From DATJOJ01 sp035507035 (GTDB lineage: Bacteria; Acidobacteriota; Terriglobia; Terriglobales; Acidobacteriaceae), in contig DATJOJ010000020.1 of the NCBI GenBank assembly GCA_035507035.1, positions 1-64,000 of the forward strand: a stretch of DNA of 64,000 bases. Direction: 5' to 3'. The notes beneath the pieces were generated by a model. That model made no database searches. It saw only the letters and a list, made by a program, of their open reading frames with translations, and had not been told where the DNA came from. The position numbers and the translations under genes were made by a program. Below are positions 39,378 to 47,668 of this stretch, one piece after another (positions within the stretch are counted from its first letter, which is position 1; the number at the start of each line of letters is the position of its first letter).

Positions 39378-40442
39378 TCAGCGGGATGGAACCAGCTTCA
39401 TGCCTTCGCTCTGCAGAATGCGCTTGATCTGATTGCGGGCGTGAACGGCCCAAGGGCCGACCGAATCCAACTTCACATACGCGCGCCAATGCTTGAGAGC
39501 TTTACGCGGTTCGCGAATTTTTTCGAACGCAAGCGCGAGATTGTAGTGGGCATCGGCATAGGTGGGTGCAAGTTGCAATGCGGTTTTGTAAGCGCTCACG
39601 GCTTCGGTCACGCGCCCAGTTTCATCCAGAACATTTCCCAGATCGAAATAAGCCAGAGCATAACGCGGATCGATGGCGATAGCTGCGCGGTAATGTCGCT
39701 CGGCTAAGGCATGATCCTGGCGATTGTAGTAAAGCGTTCCGAGATTGATATGCGCCGCCGCGTGTTGGGAATCGAGTTCCAGTACCCTCTGATAAGCAGC
39801 GATGGCATACGTCTGCATCGCCGGATTTTCTTCGAGCGAAATGCCTCGAGCAAAGAGTTCAGCTACATCGTTGCTTTCCGTTTGTGGCTCTGGGCTTTGA
39901 CGTCGAACAACAACGCTAGAAATTACTTTGTCTCGCGAACCGAAATCAAGCATGAACTGCCCGGCGATCGGCTCTACAACTTTGCCGTCGTGACGAAAGG
40001 CAACCCGGTTCCCGGTCATAAATGTGCCGGCTTCAAGCAGTGGATTCTCCATCCCGGCCGCTTGCTTTTGCATAGCCTCCATCGACTCGCGAATTACCGC
40101 TGGTCGCACTTTGCGGGCACATAGGTCGCGGACTTTCTTGATTTGACTGAGGTCGGAAAAGGTATAGGTTCCAGCCGGAGGGATCAAGTCAGCCTTTTCC
40201 CATGCCGCCAACTGACGCGGCGTGATCTGCAAGATCCGAAGCAGTTCCGATCGACTGTACACAGGTTTTGGCGATCTGGACTTATTATCTAAGGGCGGGT
40301 TTGTGGGCGCAAGTGGAAATCTGAGCCCAAAGGAATCAGAATCAGCAACTTGCATAGGTCGCGGTGCATTTTCCCTGCGACGGAACTTTCCCCCGCGGGT
40401 CTGCACGTCTTTAAACCTCGGGAATTCACCAACTTTTAACAT
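39378..40442 (-). CDS. MerR-type HTH and TPR fusion protein
   Basis: The 354-residue protein has a Ser/Thr-rich leader, a MerR-like HTH at about 61-110 (YSRSELLRILQITPRQLAAWEKADLIPPAGTYTFSDLSQIKKVRDL), and three or more TPR units at about 195-300 (AYQRVLELDSQHAAAHINLGTLYYNRQDHALAERHYRAAIAIDPRYALAYFDLGNVLDE). Such fusions are, from memory, characteristic of Acidobacteria. The start is uncertain; a Met at residue 30 (40355) is also possible. It lies opposite phoU across a 40-bp gap. Confidence 0.85.
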   Translation of the reverse strand: MLKVGEFPRFKDVQTRGGKFRRRENAPRPMQVADSDSFGLRFPLAPTNPPLDNKSRSPKPVYSRSELLRILQITPRQLAAWEKADLIPPAGTYTFSDLSQIKKVRDLCARKVRPAVIRESMEAMQKQAAGMENPLLEAGTFMTGNRVAFRHDGKVVEPIAGQFMLDFGSRDKVISSVVVRRQSPEPQTESNDVAELFARGISLEENPAMQTYAIAAYQRVLELDSQHAAAHINLGTLYYNRQDHALAERHYRAAIAIDPRYALAYFDLGNVLDETGRVTEAVSAYKTALQLAPTYADAHYNLALAFEKIREPRKALKHWRAYVKLDSVGPWAVHARNQIKRILQSEGMKLVPSR

Positions 40443-40501
40443 TTAGCTGAGCGCAAGCCGCCTGGGGAAGCTATCATTTTTGTTTGGCCTTCCTAAGGGA
40501 A

Positions 40502-41188
40502 ATGACTGCGACGCGACGCAAAACTGCACGAGAATCCGACTCCACGCATGAGATGACCAGCCTGATTGAGCAATCCTGCCTGGTGGCGAAAGATGCCGCC
40601 TTCAACCTGCGTGATTTTCTGGAGAACTCGTCCAATATGGCGTTCATCGCGGTTCAGGACTGCGAAAAGGAGCTTGATCGCACCGAGCGCAAGATCGACG
40701 AACGAATTACCAGCGCCATTACCCAGGTCAGCGAGGCGGAAGCCCGCGAATTGCTGGCCTGCCTGAAGTTCATCATCGATCTGGAGCGGATTGGCGACTT
40801 GACTTGGTGGGTGACGAAACGGCTGCAACAGTTGCCGTCGCGCTTGCTGAAAGAGGATCGTCGCGATCTGATCGCTATGGCCGATGTGCTGGAGAAGATG
40901 CTGGTGACAATCCATCGCGGATTTACGCAGAGAAAGTTGGATTCTGCCGACTGGGTGATGAAGACCGATGTGCAAATTGATCACATCTGTCGAGCGGTTT
41001 TTCAACGGCAACTGGATGGGAAGGAACGAAGCCGTGACTACGGCACGCATCTTCTATTAATGGCCCAGGCTTTCGAGCGCGCCGGAGATCACGCAAAGAA
41101 CCTTGCAGAAGAACTCTTTCACTTGGTAGAAGGACGCAGTATGAGGCATGAGCCGAAGCGGTCGCGCGCCTCAGGGCGCCAGGCTTAA
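40502..41188 (+). CDS. PhoU-like phosphate-signalling protein
   Basis: The 228-residue protein is built of two PhoU repeats: SLIEQSCLVAKDAAFNLRDFLENSSNMAF and ERIGDLTWWVTKRLQQLPSRLL in the first, and a second triad ending with LLLMAQAFERAGDHAKNLAEELFHLVEGR. The ERxGDxAxN-type motifs (here ERIGDL and ERAGDHAKN) are the metal-binding signature. Canonical PhoU works with Pst transporters and PhoR, none of which is present here. Two starts are possible (40484 TTG, 40502 ATG). A basic tail (EPKRSRASGRQA) follows the domain. Confidence 0.88.
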   Translation: MTATRRKTARESDSTHEMTSLIEQSCLVAKDAAFNLRDFLENSSNMAFIAVQDCEKELDRTERKIDERITSAITQVSEAEARELLACLKFIIDLERIGDLTWWVTKRLQQLPSRLLKEDRRDLIAMADVLEKMLVTIHRGFTQRKLDSADWVMKTDVQIDHICRAVFQRQLDGKERSRDYGTHLLLMAQAFERAGDHAKNLAEELFHLVEGRSMRHEPKRSRASGRQA

Positions 41189-41289
41189 TTTCTACGTCTT
41201 CTTTGGCGGCACAATCCAACTACGCATACCCCGTCCGATTTTTGGCCGTAGTTGCCGCTGGGATGGCATACATGGCAAACGAAACTTTT

Positions 41290-42108
41290 TCACTTGGGGA
41301 GATGCGAAGCAAGCTCCTCAATGGCAACCCTAGCGTCGTTTCGGACGCCCCTCAGATCGTCCGGTCTTACTAGATTTCTGCGAGCATGAACGCTCATGTC
41401 ACCTAGAAACTTCAAATGGGGCAGGGCGTTCCTAGTGTTCCGTGTCAACTTCAAAGCTGGTTCTGAAGTTGCTTTTCCAATCAAGGCCTTCAGTTCTAGA
41501 TACTCGCCCGAGGAATCCTTTATCCGTTCCTCTATCGCCTTGGATTCAAACGCCTCGATGATGAGACTTTCAACTAGTCGTCGCAACATGGCCGCGCAAG
41601 CATTCGGACAACCCTGTGCAAAGCACCGGTTTGCCTCGTCGAGCACCTTCCTGTAAACGCCCAGCGGCAATATTTCTGGCGTTATAAACGGCTCGTTGAG
41701 CTGATTGTCAGATTTCGTTTGAATTGCAACTCGAAGATCCGAGCCAACTCTTAAAGCAACCTGCTCAATGGCATCAAGTAAGTCATCCGGCGGCAGATGA
41801 AGCCCCTGCTCAATTCTGGATACTGGTTCTTCAATTGCGTCTAACTGTTTCGCAATATCCGGGAAAGGATCTCTTGGGTACCGCGATTTCATCAGGAGAT
41901 AATCGTGACGCAGCTTTGTCACGGATTCGCGCGCCTTGCCCACGTAGTAGCTATGCGTGTCCAGTTTGAAGCCGTGCTTTGCCGCTGTTTTCGCGTAGCT
42001 CCGAAGTGTGTCCAAGTCCGACAGCAATTCAGTCGTTGGATTTGTGACTTCCGCTTCTATCGCGACCGCGCTATGGGTTGAAGTATTTGTAGATCGTCTT
42101 GTTGCCAT
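41290..42108 (-). CDS. DUF4145-like protein, third gene of an accessory operon
   Basis: The ATG at 42108 gives 272 residues. It overlaps the previous gene's end by 38 bp. The C-terminal half (residues about 150-270: CAAMLRRLVESLIIEAFE ... FLGDMSVHARRNLVRPDDLRGVRNDARVAIEEL) resembles DUF4145, a helical domain often found in or beside restriction and other defence proteins. The N-terminal 120 residues are predicted helical and not recognised. Function unknown. No membrane segment or catalytic motif was seen. Confidence 0.8.
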   Translation of the reverse strand: MATRRSTNTSTHSAVAIEAEVTNPTTELLSDLDTLRSYAKTAAKHGFKLDTHSYYVGKARESVTKLRHDYLLMKSRYPRDPFPDIAKQLDAIEEPVSRIEQGLHLPPDDLLDAIEQVALRVGSDLRVAIQTKSDNQLNEPFITPEILPLGVYRKVLDEANRCFAQGCPNACAAMLRRLVESLIIEAFESKAIEERIKDSSGEYLELKALIGKATSEPALKLTRNTRNALPHLKFLGDMSVHARRNLVRPDDLRGVRNDARVAIEELASHLPK

Positions 42109-42529
42109 CTTGACCCTTTGCCCTTCGTAGTTCTCGCGCTTGTACAAGGCCGATTAGCGGGCCGCTTAACGCAGTTGTCTCATACCTCCATCCACGCGTC
42201 CGTAATTCGTCCTGAATTTCGCTGATACTGCGTTCCTCGCTGAAAAAGCCTTCCTTCTTTAATTGCAGTATCCGTGTCGGTGTCGAGATAGGCGGCGTAT
42301 CGACGGCCAGGACATCGCTCGGAGGCGAACCGGCCCTCGTCCGTGTGCGCGGATGGCCCTTAGAACGCTGAACTCCACCATCGTCCGAAATGGCCGTGTC
42401 ACCTGACGAATAAAGCAGCCGAGTGAGAATCAACTCGAAAGCCTTTAGCTTCAAGTCGCCCTCGGGCATGTCAGCCACAGCACGTTCAGCCTTCTGTCGT
42501 GCCTCAGTTAGAGCCTTCTCGTCCATCAT
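42071..42529 (-). CDS. Unknown protein with C-terminal winged-helix-like domain, second gene of the accessory operon
   Basis: The 152-residue protein has a helical N-terminus (LTEARQKAERAVADMPEGDLKLKAFELILTRLL), a polar linker with many Ser, Thr, Pro, Arg, and a C-terminal wHTH-like segment (RILQLKKEGFFSEERSISEIQDELRTRGWRYETTALSGPLIGL). It starts 5 bp after the first gene and overlaps the third by 38 bp, so all three are probably one transcript. No family was recognised. A role as DNA-binding or partner protein is a guess. Confidence 0.72.
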   Translation of the reverse strand: MMDEKALTEARQKAERAVADMPEGDLKLKAFELILTRLLYSSGDTAISDDGGVQRSKGHPRTRTRAGSPPSDVLAVDTPPISTPTRILQLKKEGFFSEERSISEIQDELRTRGWRYETTALSGPLIGLVQARELRRAKGQDGNKTIYKYFNP

Positions 42530-42534
42530 GATGG

Positions 42535-43011
42535 CTATCCCTCAGTACCGCTAACGCGCGGCAGATCGAAACGAACTGTACGATCACCGTGATTAGAGAG
42601 TTTGTACGTTCCCCTCTTGCTCCCGGCGTCAATGTAGTCGAACGATTTCTTCGCATCGCGGATGGCCTGACCAACTACCTTCGGCGGGCGCACGCGCGCG
42701 CGGATGTAAGCTTTACGAATGTCTTCCTCAGTGAACTCGGTCACTCCGGCCTGGGCAAGTGAGAAGGCAAGCACAGCGATTATTTCTGAGTGACCCTTTG
42801 GTTTCTTAGCCAGTACTAACTGCTCCTCGCTTACTCCTGCGTTCGTCTTCAATTCAGAAACCTCATCCACGCCTGCGCGATTCATGTCGCGATTGCTTGT
42901 TTCTGGTGTGCGGATATACTTCGAAACTTGCGAATCAACAAATGTCTGTGGTCCCTCGAACGTAACTATTTTGTCGTCAACGGTGATTGTTGCCTTTGCG
43001 GTTTCAGTCAT
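42535..43011 (-). CDS. Unknown protein with winged-helix-like C-terminal domain, first gene of the accessory operon
   Basis: The ATG at 43011 has GGAGAG six bases upstream. The 158-residue product has a beta-rich N-terminus (ATITVDDKIVTFEGPQTFV), a central module VSELKTNAGVSEEQLVLAKKPKGHSE that recurs twice more as fragments on the other strand, and a C-terminal winged-helix-like domain (EIIAVLAFSLAQAGVTEFTEEDIRKAYIRARVRPPKVVGQAIRD...GTYKLSNHGDR). No family was recognised. The operon order is this gene, then the 152-residue gene, then the DUF4145-like gene. Confidence 0.72.
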   Translation of the reverse strand: MTETAKATITVDDKIVTFEGPQTFVDSQVSKYIRTPETSNRDMNRAGVDEVSELKTNAGVSEEQLVLAKKPKGHSEIIAVLAFSLAQAGVTEFTEEDIRKAYIRARVRPPKVVGQAIRDAKKSFDYIDAGSKRGTYKLSNHGDRTVRFDLPRVSGTEG

Positions 43012-43076
43012 ATTTTTCTCTCCTTCTTATGATCTTACTCTTCCGTGGCGATAATTACAAGGATCGCAGAGTCGGG

Positions 43077-43187
43077 ATGGATCGCGCTGAATTGAAGGCG
43101 AACGCAGGAGTAAGCGAGGAGCAGTTAGCACTGGCCGAAAACCGCGGGCGGTACTTTGACCCAACAATGGCTTCTAGCGCCGATTAG
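43077..43187 (+). pseudogene. Degenerate copy A of the ELKxNAGVSEEQL module
   Basis: The 36-codon frame from the ATG at 43077 encodes AELKANAGVSEEQLALAENRGR, matching residues about 53-73 of the 158-residue gene on the other strand. The DNA similarity covers about 55 bp (GAATTGAAGGCGAACGC...). It is a fragment or a mini-gene of the repeated module, not an independent family. Confidence 0.55.
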
Positions 43188-43190
43188 CAG

Positions 43191-43367
43191 TCAATAAAAT
43201 TCTTTTGCGACCAAACCGCCCTCCTGTCGCCCTTCGATTTCCGCCCGCTGCACAACTACTGCCAGTGTTGTCGCAAGCAGATCGACATCGGTCACGCGCC
43301 GACGACGCGAGCGTTGTTTAGTGTTCTTGATATTATCAAGAATACATTGTAATTTAATACGTTGCAA
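43191..43367 (-). CDS. Candidate small basic protein (TTG start, 58 residues)
   Basis: Between the two module copies, a minus-strand frame starts with TTG at 43367 and encodes a coherent sequence with a basic patch (KQRSRRRR) followed by VTDVDLLATTLAVVVQRAEIEGRQEGGL, ending in TGA. No ribosome site was seen. The composition looks coding, but it is too short and isolated to be sure. It may be a remnant. Confidence 0.35.
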   Translation of the reverse strand: MQRIKLQCILDNIKNTKQRSRRRRVTDVDLLATTLAVVVQRAEIEGRQEGGLVAKEFY

Positions 43368-43430
43368 TTAATGCAGTTACACTTATTCACTTGTATAGCT
43401 CAAGACATATTATTCATACATCGGAATCGC
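43321..43430. promoter_or_regulatory. AT-rich segment with palindromes in the accessory islet
   Basis: A roughly 110-bp AT-rich stretch in GC-rich surroundings contains a perfect palindrome TTCTTGAT-ATT-ATCAAGAA at 43324-43342, and a near-inverted pair ATTGTAA ... TTGCAAT just after it. Such structure could be an operator, a promoter of the divergent genes, or a transfer-associated site. It overlaps the TTG-start candidate, which weakens that ORF. Confidence 0.5.
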
Positions 43431-43440
43431 GTCTTGTCGC

Positions 43441-43533
43441 TCTGAATTGAAGGCGAACGCAGGAGTAAGCGAGGAGCAGTTGGCACTGGCCGAAAAACCC
43501 ATGGGCCGTCCCAAGAACGTCCCGGCGCGGTAA
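43441..43533 (+). pseudogene. Degenerate copy B of the ELKxNAGVSEEQL module
   Basis: The frame reads SELKANAGVSEEQLALAEKPMGRPKNVPAR before TAA at 43531. It matches the same region of the 158-residue gene and copy A at DNA level (identical over most of 50 bp). No start codon is present, so it is a fragment. Three copies of one module, one inside an intact gene and two on the opposite strand, mark duplication and decay in the islet. Confidence 0.55.
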
Positions 43534-43610
43534 CTCCAGGGAGGGTACCGTCGGCAGGATGGACATTCTCCAGGCTCATCCTCCAGTCTGGTCGTCAGGA
43601 GGCGGCACAA

Positions 43611-43880
43611 ATGAAAAACGGCAAAGTTCGTTGGAATCCGGCGCGAATTAAGCGCTTGTACAAATCTGGCAAGAACGTCTCGCAGATCGCGCAGGCTATC
43701 GGCTGTCCGCCAGCGACCGGCAACAATCGCGTAAGGCATCTGCTCGTTTCGGCTGGCCTGTGTCAAGTAGCAGAATCGCACGGGCCAGAACGCAAACCGA
43801 AACCAAGGAACACTAACCGGCCACGCACGGCGCGCGATTGGCCGCCAAAGAATTGGGGCAACAAATGGGCAACAGGCTAG
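43611..43880 (+). CDS. Small HTH protein (89 residues), resolvase-like helix-turn-helix
   Basis: The ATG at 43611 is preceded by AGGAGG eight bases upstream. Residues 10-50 (WNPARIKRLYKSGKNVSQIAQAIGCPPATGNNRVRHLLVSAGL) resemble a resolvase/Hin-type HTH, followed by a Pro/Arg/Lys-rich tail. It lies between the module copy B and the tRNA-Thr gene. It may be a regulator of the islet or a remnant of a site-specific recombinase gene; the catalytic domain is absent. Confidence 0.7.
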   Translation: MKNGKVRWNPARIKRLYKSGKNVSQIAQAIGCPPATGNNRVRHLLVSAGLCQVAESHGPERKPKPRNTNRPRTARDWPPKNWGNKWATG

Positions 43881-43938
43881 CTCCTAAATCACCCCGCGGA
43901 GAATCGCGCAAACCAGCAATAATACTGAATAAAATGAA

Positions 43939-44014
43939 TGGAGCCGACGATCGGACTTGAACCGATGACCTGTCGATTACGAATCGACTGCTCTACCAAC
44001 TGAGCTACGTCGGC
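43939..44014 (-). tRNA. tRNA-Thr(CGT)
   Basis: The minus strand folds as a 76-base cloverleaf including an encoded CCA. The acceptor stem GCCGACG pairs with CGTCGGC, the D-arm is TAGCTCAGTTGGTAGAGCA, the anticodon stem GTCGA / TCGAC holds loop TTCGTAA with anticodon CGT, and the T-arm is ATCGGTTCAAGTCCGAT. The anticodon reads ACG, so it carries threonine. It borders the accessory islet, and tRNA 3' ends are common integration sites. Confidence 0.97.
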
Positions 44015-44092
44015 CTGTGTTGATTTTAATGGTGCGGGGAAGAAGCGTAAAGGGCGCTTTACTCTCCTGCCAAGGAAATCGCTGATGGGCAA

Positions 44093-45859
44093 CTAGTCCA
44101 CGGTGAGCGGCGCCGAGACGCTCCCGATCCGGCCGCTGAGATTGTCGCGGACGACGAATCGGACTTGATACTGGCCGGGCGCAAGCTCCAACGCGTTAGT
44201 GTAGAAGACGCCCTCGGCTTTAAGTTTTTCCAATGCGCTGGCAGGGACAATTCCTTTGACCGTCTGCCCCGCGTTACCGGCAGGCTTTCCGAGTTTGGTA
44301 GCTTGTGCGATGAAGTCCACATCAAAACGATTCTTGTCGCCTTCGTCGATCACGCTCTCAGCTGGGAGACGCAGGGCAAATCGAATTTTTTTCTTGTCTC
44401 CATCGGGAGCCGGCGGCTGCCACTGCATGGTCACTTTAATTCCTGTGCTGTCGAATGGCGAAGTCAGAGCAAATTCGACATCGGCTTTGTGGGTGAGTTC
44501 CGGATCGAGAGCGGCATTGGTAAAGAAGACGCCGGTGCGGGCGCGCACTTCCAGGGTTTTGTCTTTTTCCTTGAGCTGAACCTGCAATTTGCGCCATCCG
44601 GGCTTGGTGTTATGCGAATCGGCGTAATAACCGAGCAGATAGTATTGGGAGGAATCGTCGGCCGCGCGTTTGAAACCGGCAGCCAGATCGTTGTTGTTGT
44701 AATAGGCATGACCGCCTGTCATCTCTGCAAAAGTCGTCATGCTGCCGAGAGTGGAAGCATTCAGCGAGCTTCCGGCGGCAAGCACCTCCCCGCCGGCTGG
44801 TCCATTCTCGCCGGAATAGGTAACGTCTGCGTTCGGCGCGGTGTTGACCAGACCGCGCACGTCGACGGGATAAACAGCGATCTGAGCGTTTTTCAAAGCC
44901 TCGACGGTTCGTTCGTATAGGACCGACAAACTGCCTCCGGGAAGACTGGATGGAGAATTCAAAGAGAATGGGAACCCGCCGGTAGCCCAGATGAGAGATT
45001 TTCGTCCGGGGACGCCGGAGAGCGACCAGGCAATCGAGAGGAACGCTCGCATTGTATCCTCGATTGCCTGCGACTGCTGATATTGGCCTTCCAAAACGTC
45101 GGCGTTCAGAATGAACTTGCGCATACGGGAGGCCGCGTCTTCGCCCCGACCTATGCCACCGGTCAGTTGGGTCGGGTCGCTTTCCACGGAGCCGAGTATC
45201 TTGCCGCCGGTGCTGAAGGTTTCCATGCGCGATACTTCTCCACTAGCTTGCTTGAGGGCAGCGATCAGAGCGGCGGGGTCGCTGTTAATACCGCCAAGCA
45301 CTTTCACACCTTTACTACCCATGACCACAAGGCCGAGAACGTGGCCAGAATCAAGATTGTTGGCGAGATACTTGATGAGCTGCCTGCGACCGTACTCCTG
45401 ATCGAGAAACGGAGTGTTAATCGTATCCAGGGCGATGACCGTGATGGAAAGAGCCTGCTGGCTGTTGAAAGTCAGATTGCTGAAGGTATTGGGAAGACTC
45501 GGCGCAGGGATGGGACGAGCGGCGGCCGTTACCTCCTCGAAGGTTGTGATTTTTTGTTGCCTGCCGTCTTCGAGAACTTTGAAGTCGTCTTTGGTGAGCC
45601 CGCGAACATGGTTTCCGGCCTTGTCGGTGATCACGGCCGGGACCTGTATGAGCACGGTCTGGGATTTGAACACCAGCCGCCCTTCCCTGCTCTGCTCGCT
45701 CAAAGTCTGGGTTGAGTCAGGAATGGTGACAGGCGGAGCGGCGCTGGTCGGCTGTCCGGTAAAGGGATCGTTCTCGGGTTGGCCGAGTTGCTGGGCTGGC
45801 AAGGCGCTTGAAAGTAATAGAGTGCCAGTGAGCAGAACTAACGATGCCAGCCGATTCAT
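44093..45859 (-). CDS. Secreted VWFA-domain protein, TIGR03436 (acidobacterial) type
   Basis: The 588-residue protein has a signal peptide (LVLLTGTLLLSSALPAQ), then the diagnostic VFKSQTVLIQVPAVITDKAGNHVRGLTKDDFKVLEDG, typical of the acidobacterial VWFA-related family. A VWA-like domain at about 130-330 has TVIALDTINTPFLDQEYGRRQL in place of the classical MIDAS (only partly conserved). The C-terminal 200 residues are a beta-rich region. Members are abundant in Acidobacteria, are secreted, and have no proven role; adhesion or surface binding is guessed. This is the best taxonomic marker in the window. Confidence 0.93.
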   Translation of the reverse strand: MNRLASLVLLTGTLLLSSALPAQQLGQPENDPFTGQPTSAAPPVTIPDSTQTLSEQSREGRLVFKSQTVLIQVPAVITDKAGNHVRGLTKDDFKVLEDGRQQKITTFEEVTAAARPIPAPSLPNTFSNLTFNSQQALSITVIALDTINTPFLDQEYGRRQLIKYLANNLDSGHVLGLVVMGSKGVKVLGGINSDPAALIAALKQASGEVSRMETFSTGGKILGSVESDPTQLTGGIGRGEDAASRMRKFILNADVLEGQYQQSQAIEDTMRAFLSIAWSLSGVPGRKSLIWATGGFPFSLNSPSSLPGGSLSVLYERTVEALKNAQIAVYPVDVRGLVNTAPNADVTYSGENGPAGGEVLAAGSSLNASTLGSMTTFAEMTGGHAYYNNNDLAAGFKRAADDSSQYYLLGYYADSHNTKPGWRKLQVQLKEKDKTLEVRARTGVFFTNAALDPELTHKADVEFALTSPFDSTGIKVTMQWQPPAPDGDKKKIRFALRLPAESVIDEGDKNRFDVDFIAQATKLGKPAGNAGQTVKGIVPASALEKLKAEGVFYTNALELAPGQYQVRFVVRDNLSGRIGSVSAPLTVD

Positions 45860-45949
45860 AAGATTCCTTTCCTTGGCTTCCTAACGATTGGAAGCAAGGA
45901 GTGTCCCTAAGGTTGGAAATCGTGATGTGCTTTAGAGAGTTATTCTATT

Positions 45950-45978
45950 TTGAGTCGACATGTTTTCCAGCATAGATT
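45950..45978 (+). promoter_or_regulatory. Possible sigma-70-like promoter for the symporter
   Basis: TTGAGT and TAGATT are spaced 17 bases apart, about 90 bases before the symporter start, in a 204-bp divergent gap. Neither box is close to consensus. The rest of the gap shows no other structure. Confidence 0.25.
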
Positions 45979-46069
45979 CCAGAAGCAGCATGGAGTTCCG
46001 CACGGGGTCTAAGCACGTAGTCCGGGATTAGTGCGTCAAGACTGGGCGGTTCTGATAATGTAAGTGCGC

Positions 46070-47491
46070 ATGCCACGCAAGCCAGCCATCGCAATTCTTG
46101 TCATAATTGCTTTCCCGGCACTCTCGGTGGCTGGGGCATCGCTTGCCGTCGGCCACATTCCGGCAGCGACGCTGACGGTGGCACGCTGGATTGTGCTGGG
46201 GGGCTTGGTGGCTTATGCGTGTTTTCGCCCCACGCTAACCAAGTGGATCATCCTGGCGATGCTGCTGGGTGCGGAGATCGGCCATGATTTCCCTGGGTTC
46301 GCGGTGAATCTTCGCCTCCTGGCCCAAATTTTCCTTCGGCTGATCAGAGTCATCATTGCTCCTCTGCTCTTTGCCACGCTAGTCAGCGGCATTGCCGGGC
46401 ATTCCGACCTTAAGAAAGTCGGACGCATGGGGTTGAAGGCAATTATTTACTTCGAGCTGATTACGACGTTGGCGCTTTTTATCGGGCTTGCGGCCATCAA
46501 TATCAGCAAAGCAGGAGTGGGCGCACAGATTCCGATCGCGTCTGAGCAGCCGGTGAAACTTGAGAAGCTGACGGCCAGTGAAACCCTGCTTCATGTCTTT
46601 CCGGAAAACATCGCCAAATCGGTGGCCGAGGACCAGATTTTGCAGGTGGTGGTTTTCAGCATTCTGTTTGGAATTGCGCTGGGCATGGTGAAAGGCGAGA
46701 AGCGCAAACCGATGCTCGCGTTCGCGGAGAGCTTGACGGAGGTGATGTTCAAGTTCACGAACATCGTCATGCTGTTTGCGCCACTCGGGGTGTTAGGAGC
46801 GATTGCGTTTACGATCGCCTCGACCGGCGTTGGCGTGCTTGGAAATCTCCTTTGGCTTCTTCTGAGCCTTTACGCGGCCCTGATTGTGTTCTTGGTGGCC
46901 GTGCTTCTGCCCGTTGCGCTGCTCGCCAAAGTGCCGCTTCGACGCTTCCTGCGTGAGGTTGCTGAACCGGCCTCGATTGCCTTCGGGACCTCGAGTTCGG
47001 AGGCAGCTTTGCCTAGCGCCATGGAGAACATGGAAGCGCTTGGCGTGCCGCGACCGATTGTGGCGTTTGTGATGCCGACCGGCTACAGCTTCAACCTGGC
47101 TGGCTCGACGCTGTACCTTTCGCTAGCGTCGATTTTTATCGCCCAGGCGTCAGGCTTGCACCTGAGCTTTGGACGGCAACTTTACGTGATGCTGGTGCTG
47201 ATGCTGACCAGCAAGGGAGTGGCGGGAGTCTCGCGCGCGGCCATTGTAATCCTGTTGGCGACCGCACCTGCTGTGGGCTTACCGACCGAACCGATTTTTA
47301 TTCTGCTCGGAATCGATCAATTCATGGACATGGGCCGAACTGCGATTAATGTAATTGGCAACTGCCTGGCGACAGCAGTGATCGCGCGATGGGAAGGTGA
47401 GTTTGAGAATGCCAGCGCAGCCAAGTCTTCTGGATATAGCTCCATTTCGCACGATTACCAAGGTGCAGGGCGGATCGTGGAAAAGCTATAG
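46070..47491 (+). CDS. Dicarboxylate/amino acid:cation symporter (DAACS, GltP/DctA family)
   Basis: The 473-residue protein matches the DAACS family, which co-imports glutamate, aspartate or C4-dicarboxylates with Na+ or H+. It has eight-or-more membrane segments, the Ser-rich SIAFGTSSSEAALPSAMENME hairpin 1 motif, and the later MPTGYSFNLAGSTLYLSLASIFIAQ and MLTSKGVAGVSRAAIVILLAT block that forms the substrate site. The start could also be the GTG at 46064. The substrate cannot be read from sequence. It is a single-gene unit. Confidence 0.93.
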   Translation: MPRKPAIAILVIIAFPALSVAGASLAVGHIPAATLTVARWIVLGGLVAYACFRPTLTKWIILAMLLGAEIGHDFPGFAVNLRLLAQIFLRLIRVIIAPLLFATLVSGIAGHSDLKKVGRMGLKAIIYFELITTLALFIGLAAINISKAGVGAQIPIASEQPVKLEKLTASETLLHVFPENIAKSVAEDQILQVVVFSILFGIALGMVKGEKRKPMLAFAESLTEVMFKFTNIVMLFAPLGVLGAIAFTIASTGVGVLGNLLWLLLSLYAALIVFLVAVLLPVALLAKVPLRRFLREVAEPASIAFGTSSSEAALPSAMENMEALGVPRPIVAFVMPTGYSFNLAGSTLYLSLASIFIAQASGLHLSFGRQLYVMLVLMLTSKGVAGVSRAAIVILLATAPAVGLPTEPIFILLGIDQFMDMGRTAINVIGNCLATAVIARWEGEFENASAAKSSGYSSISHDYQGAGRIVEKL

Positions 47492-47668
47492 TTCCGGCAT
47501 TCAACGATTTCATGTCTCGCAAGTCCGCCATTTCTGCGGAAAATTCGTCCGTGGTTAAGCCCTTCGGCCTTAAGTAATTAAGAATTACCAAAGCGCATGC
47601 ACGTGGGACATCTACTCGCACCCCGTTCGGGGTGAGATGTTGAGCCTGTAGTTCGAGACGGCTCCAGC

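Noticed and set aside
43410..43781. 123-codon minus-strand frame in the islet
   Set aside because: It is the shadow of module copy B and of the HTH gene, which has a strong AGGAGG on the plus strand.
44047..44062. Small hairpin GTAAAG/CTTTAC between tRNA-Thr and the VWA gene
   Set aside because: Only six base pairs and no T-run; it cannot be told from chance.
47557..47578. Possible terminator after the symporter gene
   Set aside because: The stem (about 7 bp with a bulge and CTTC loop) is weak and no T-run follows.
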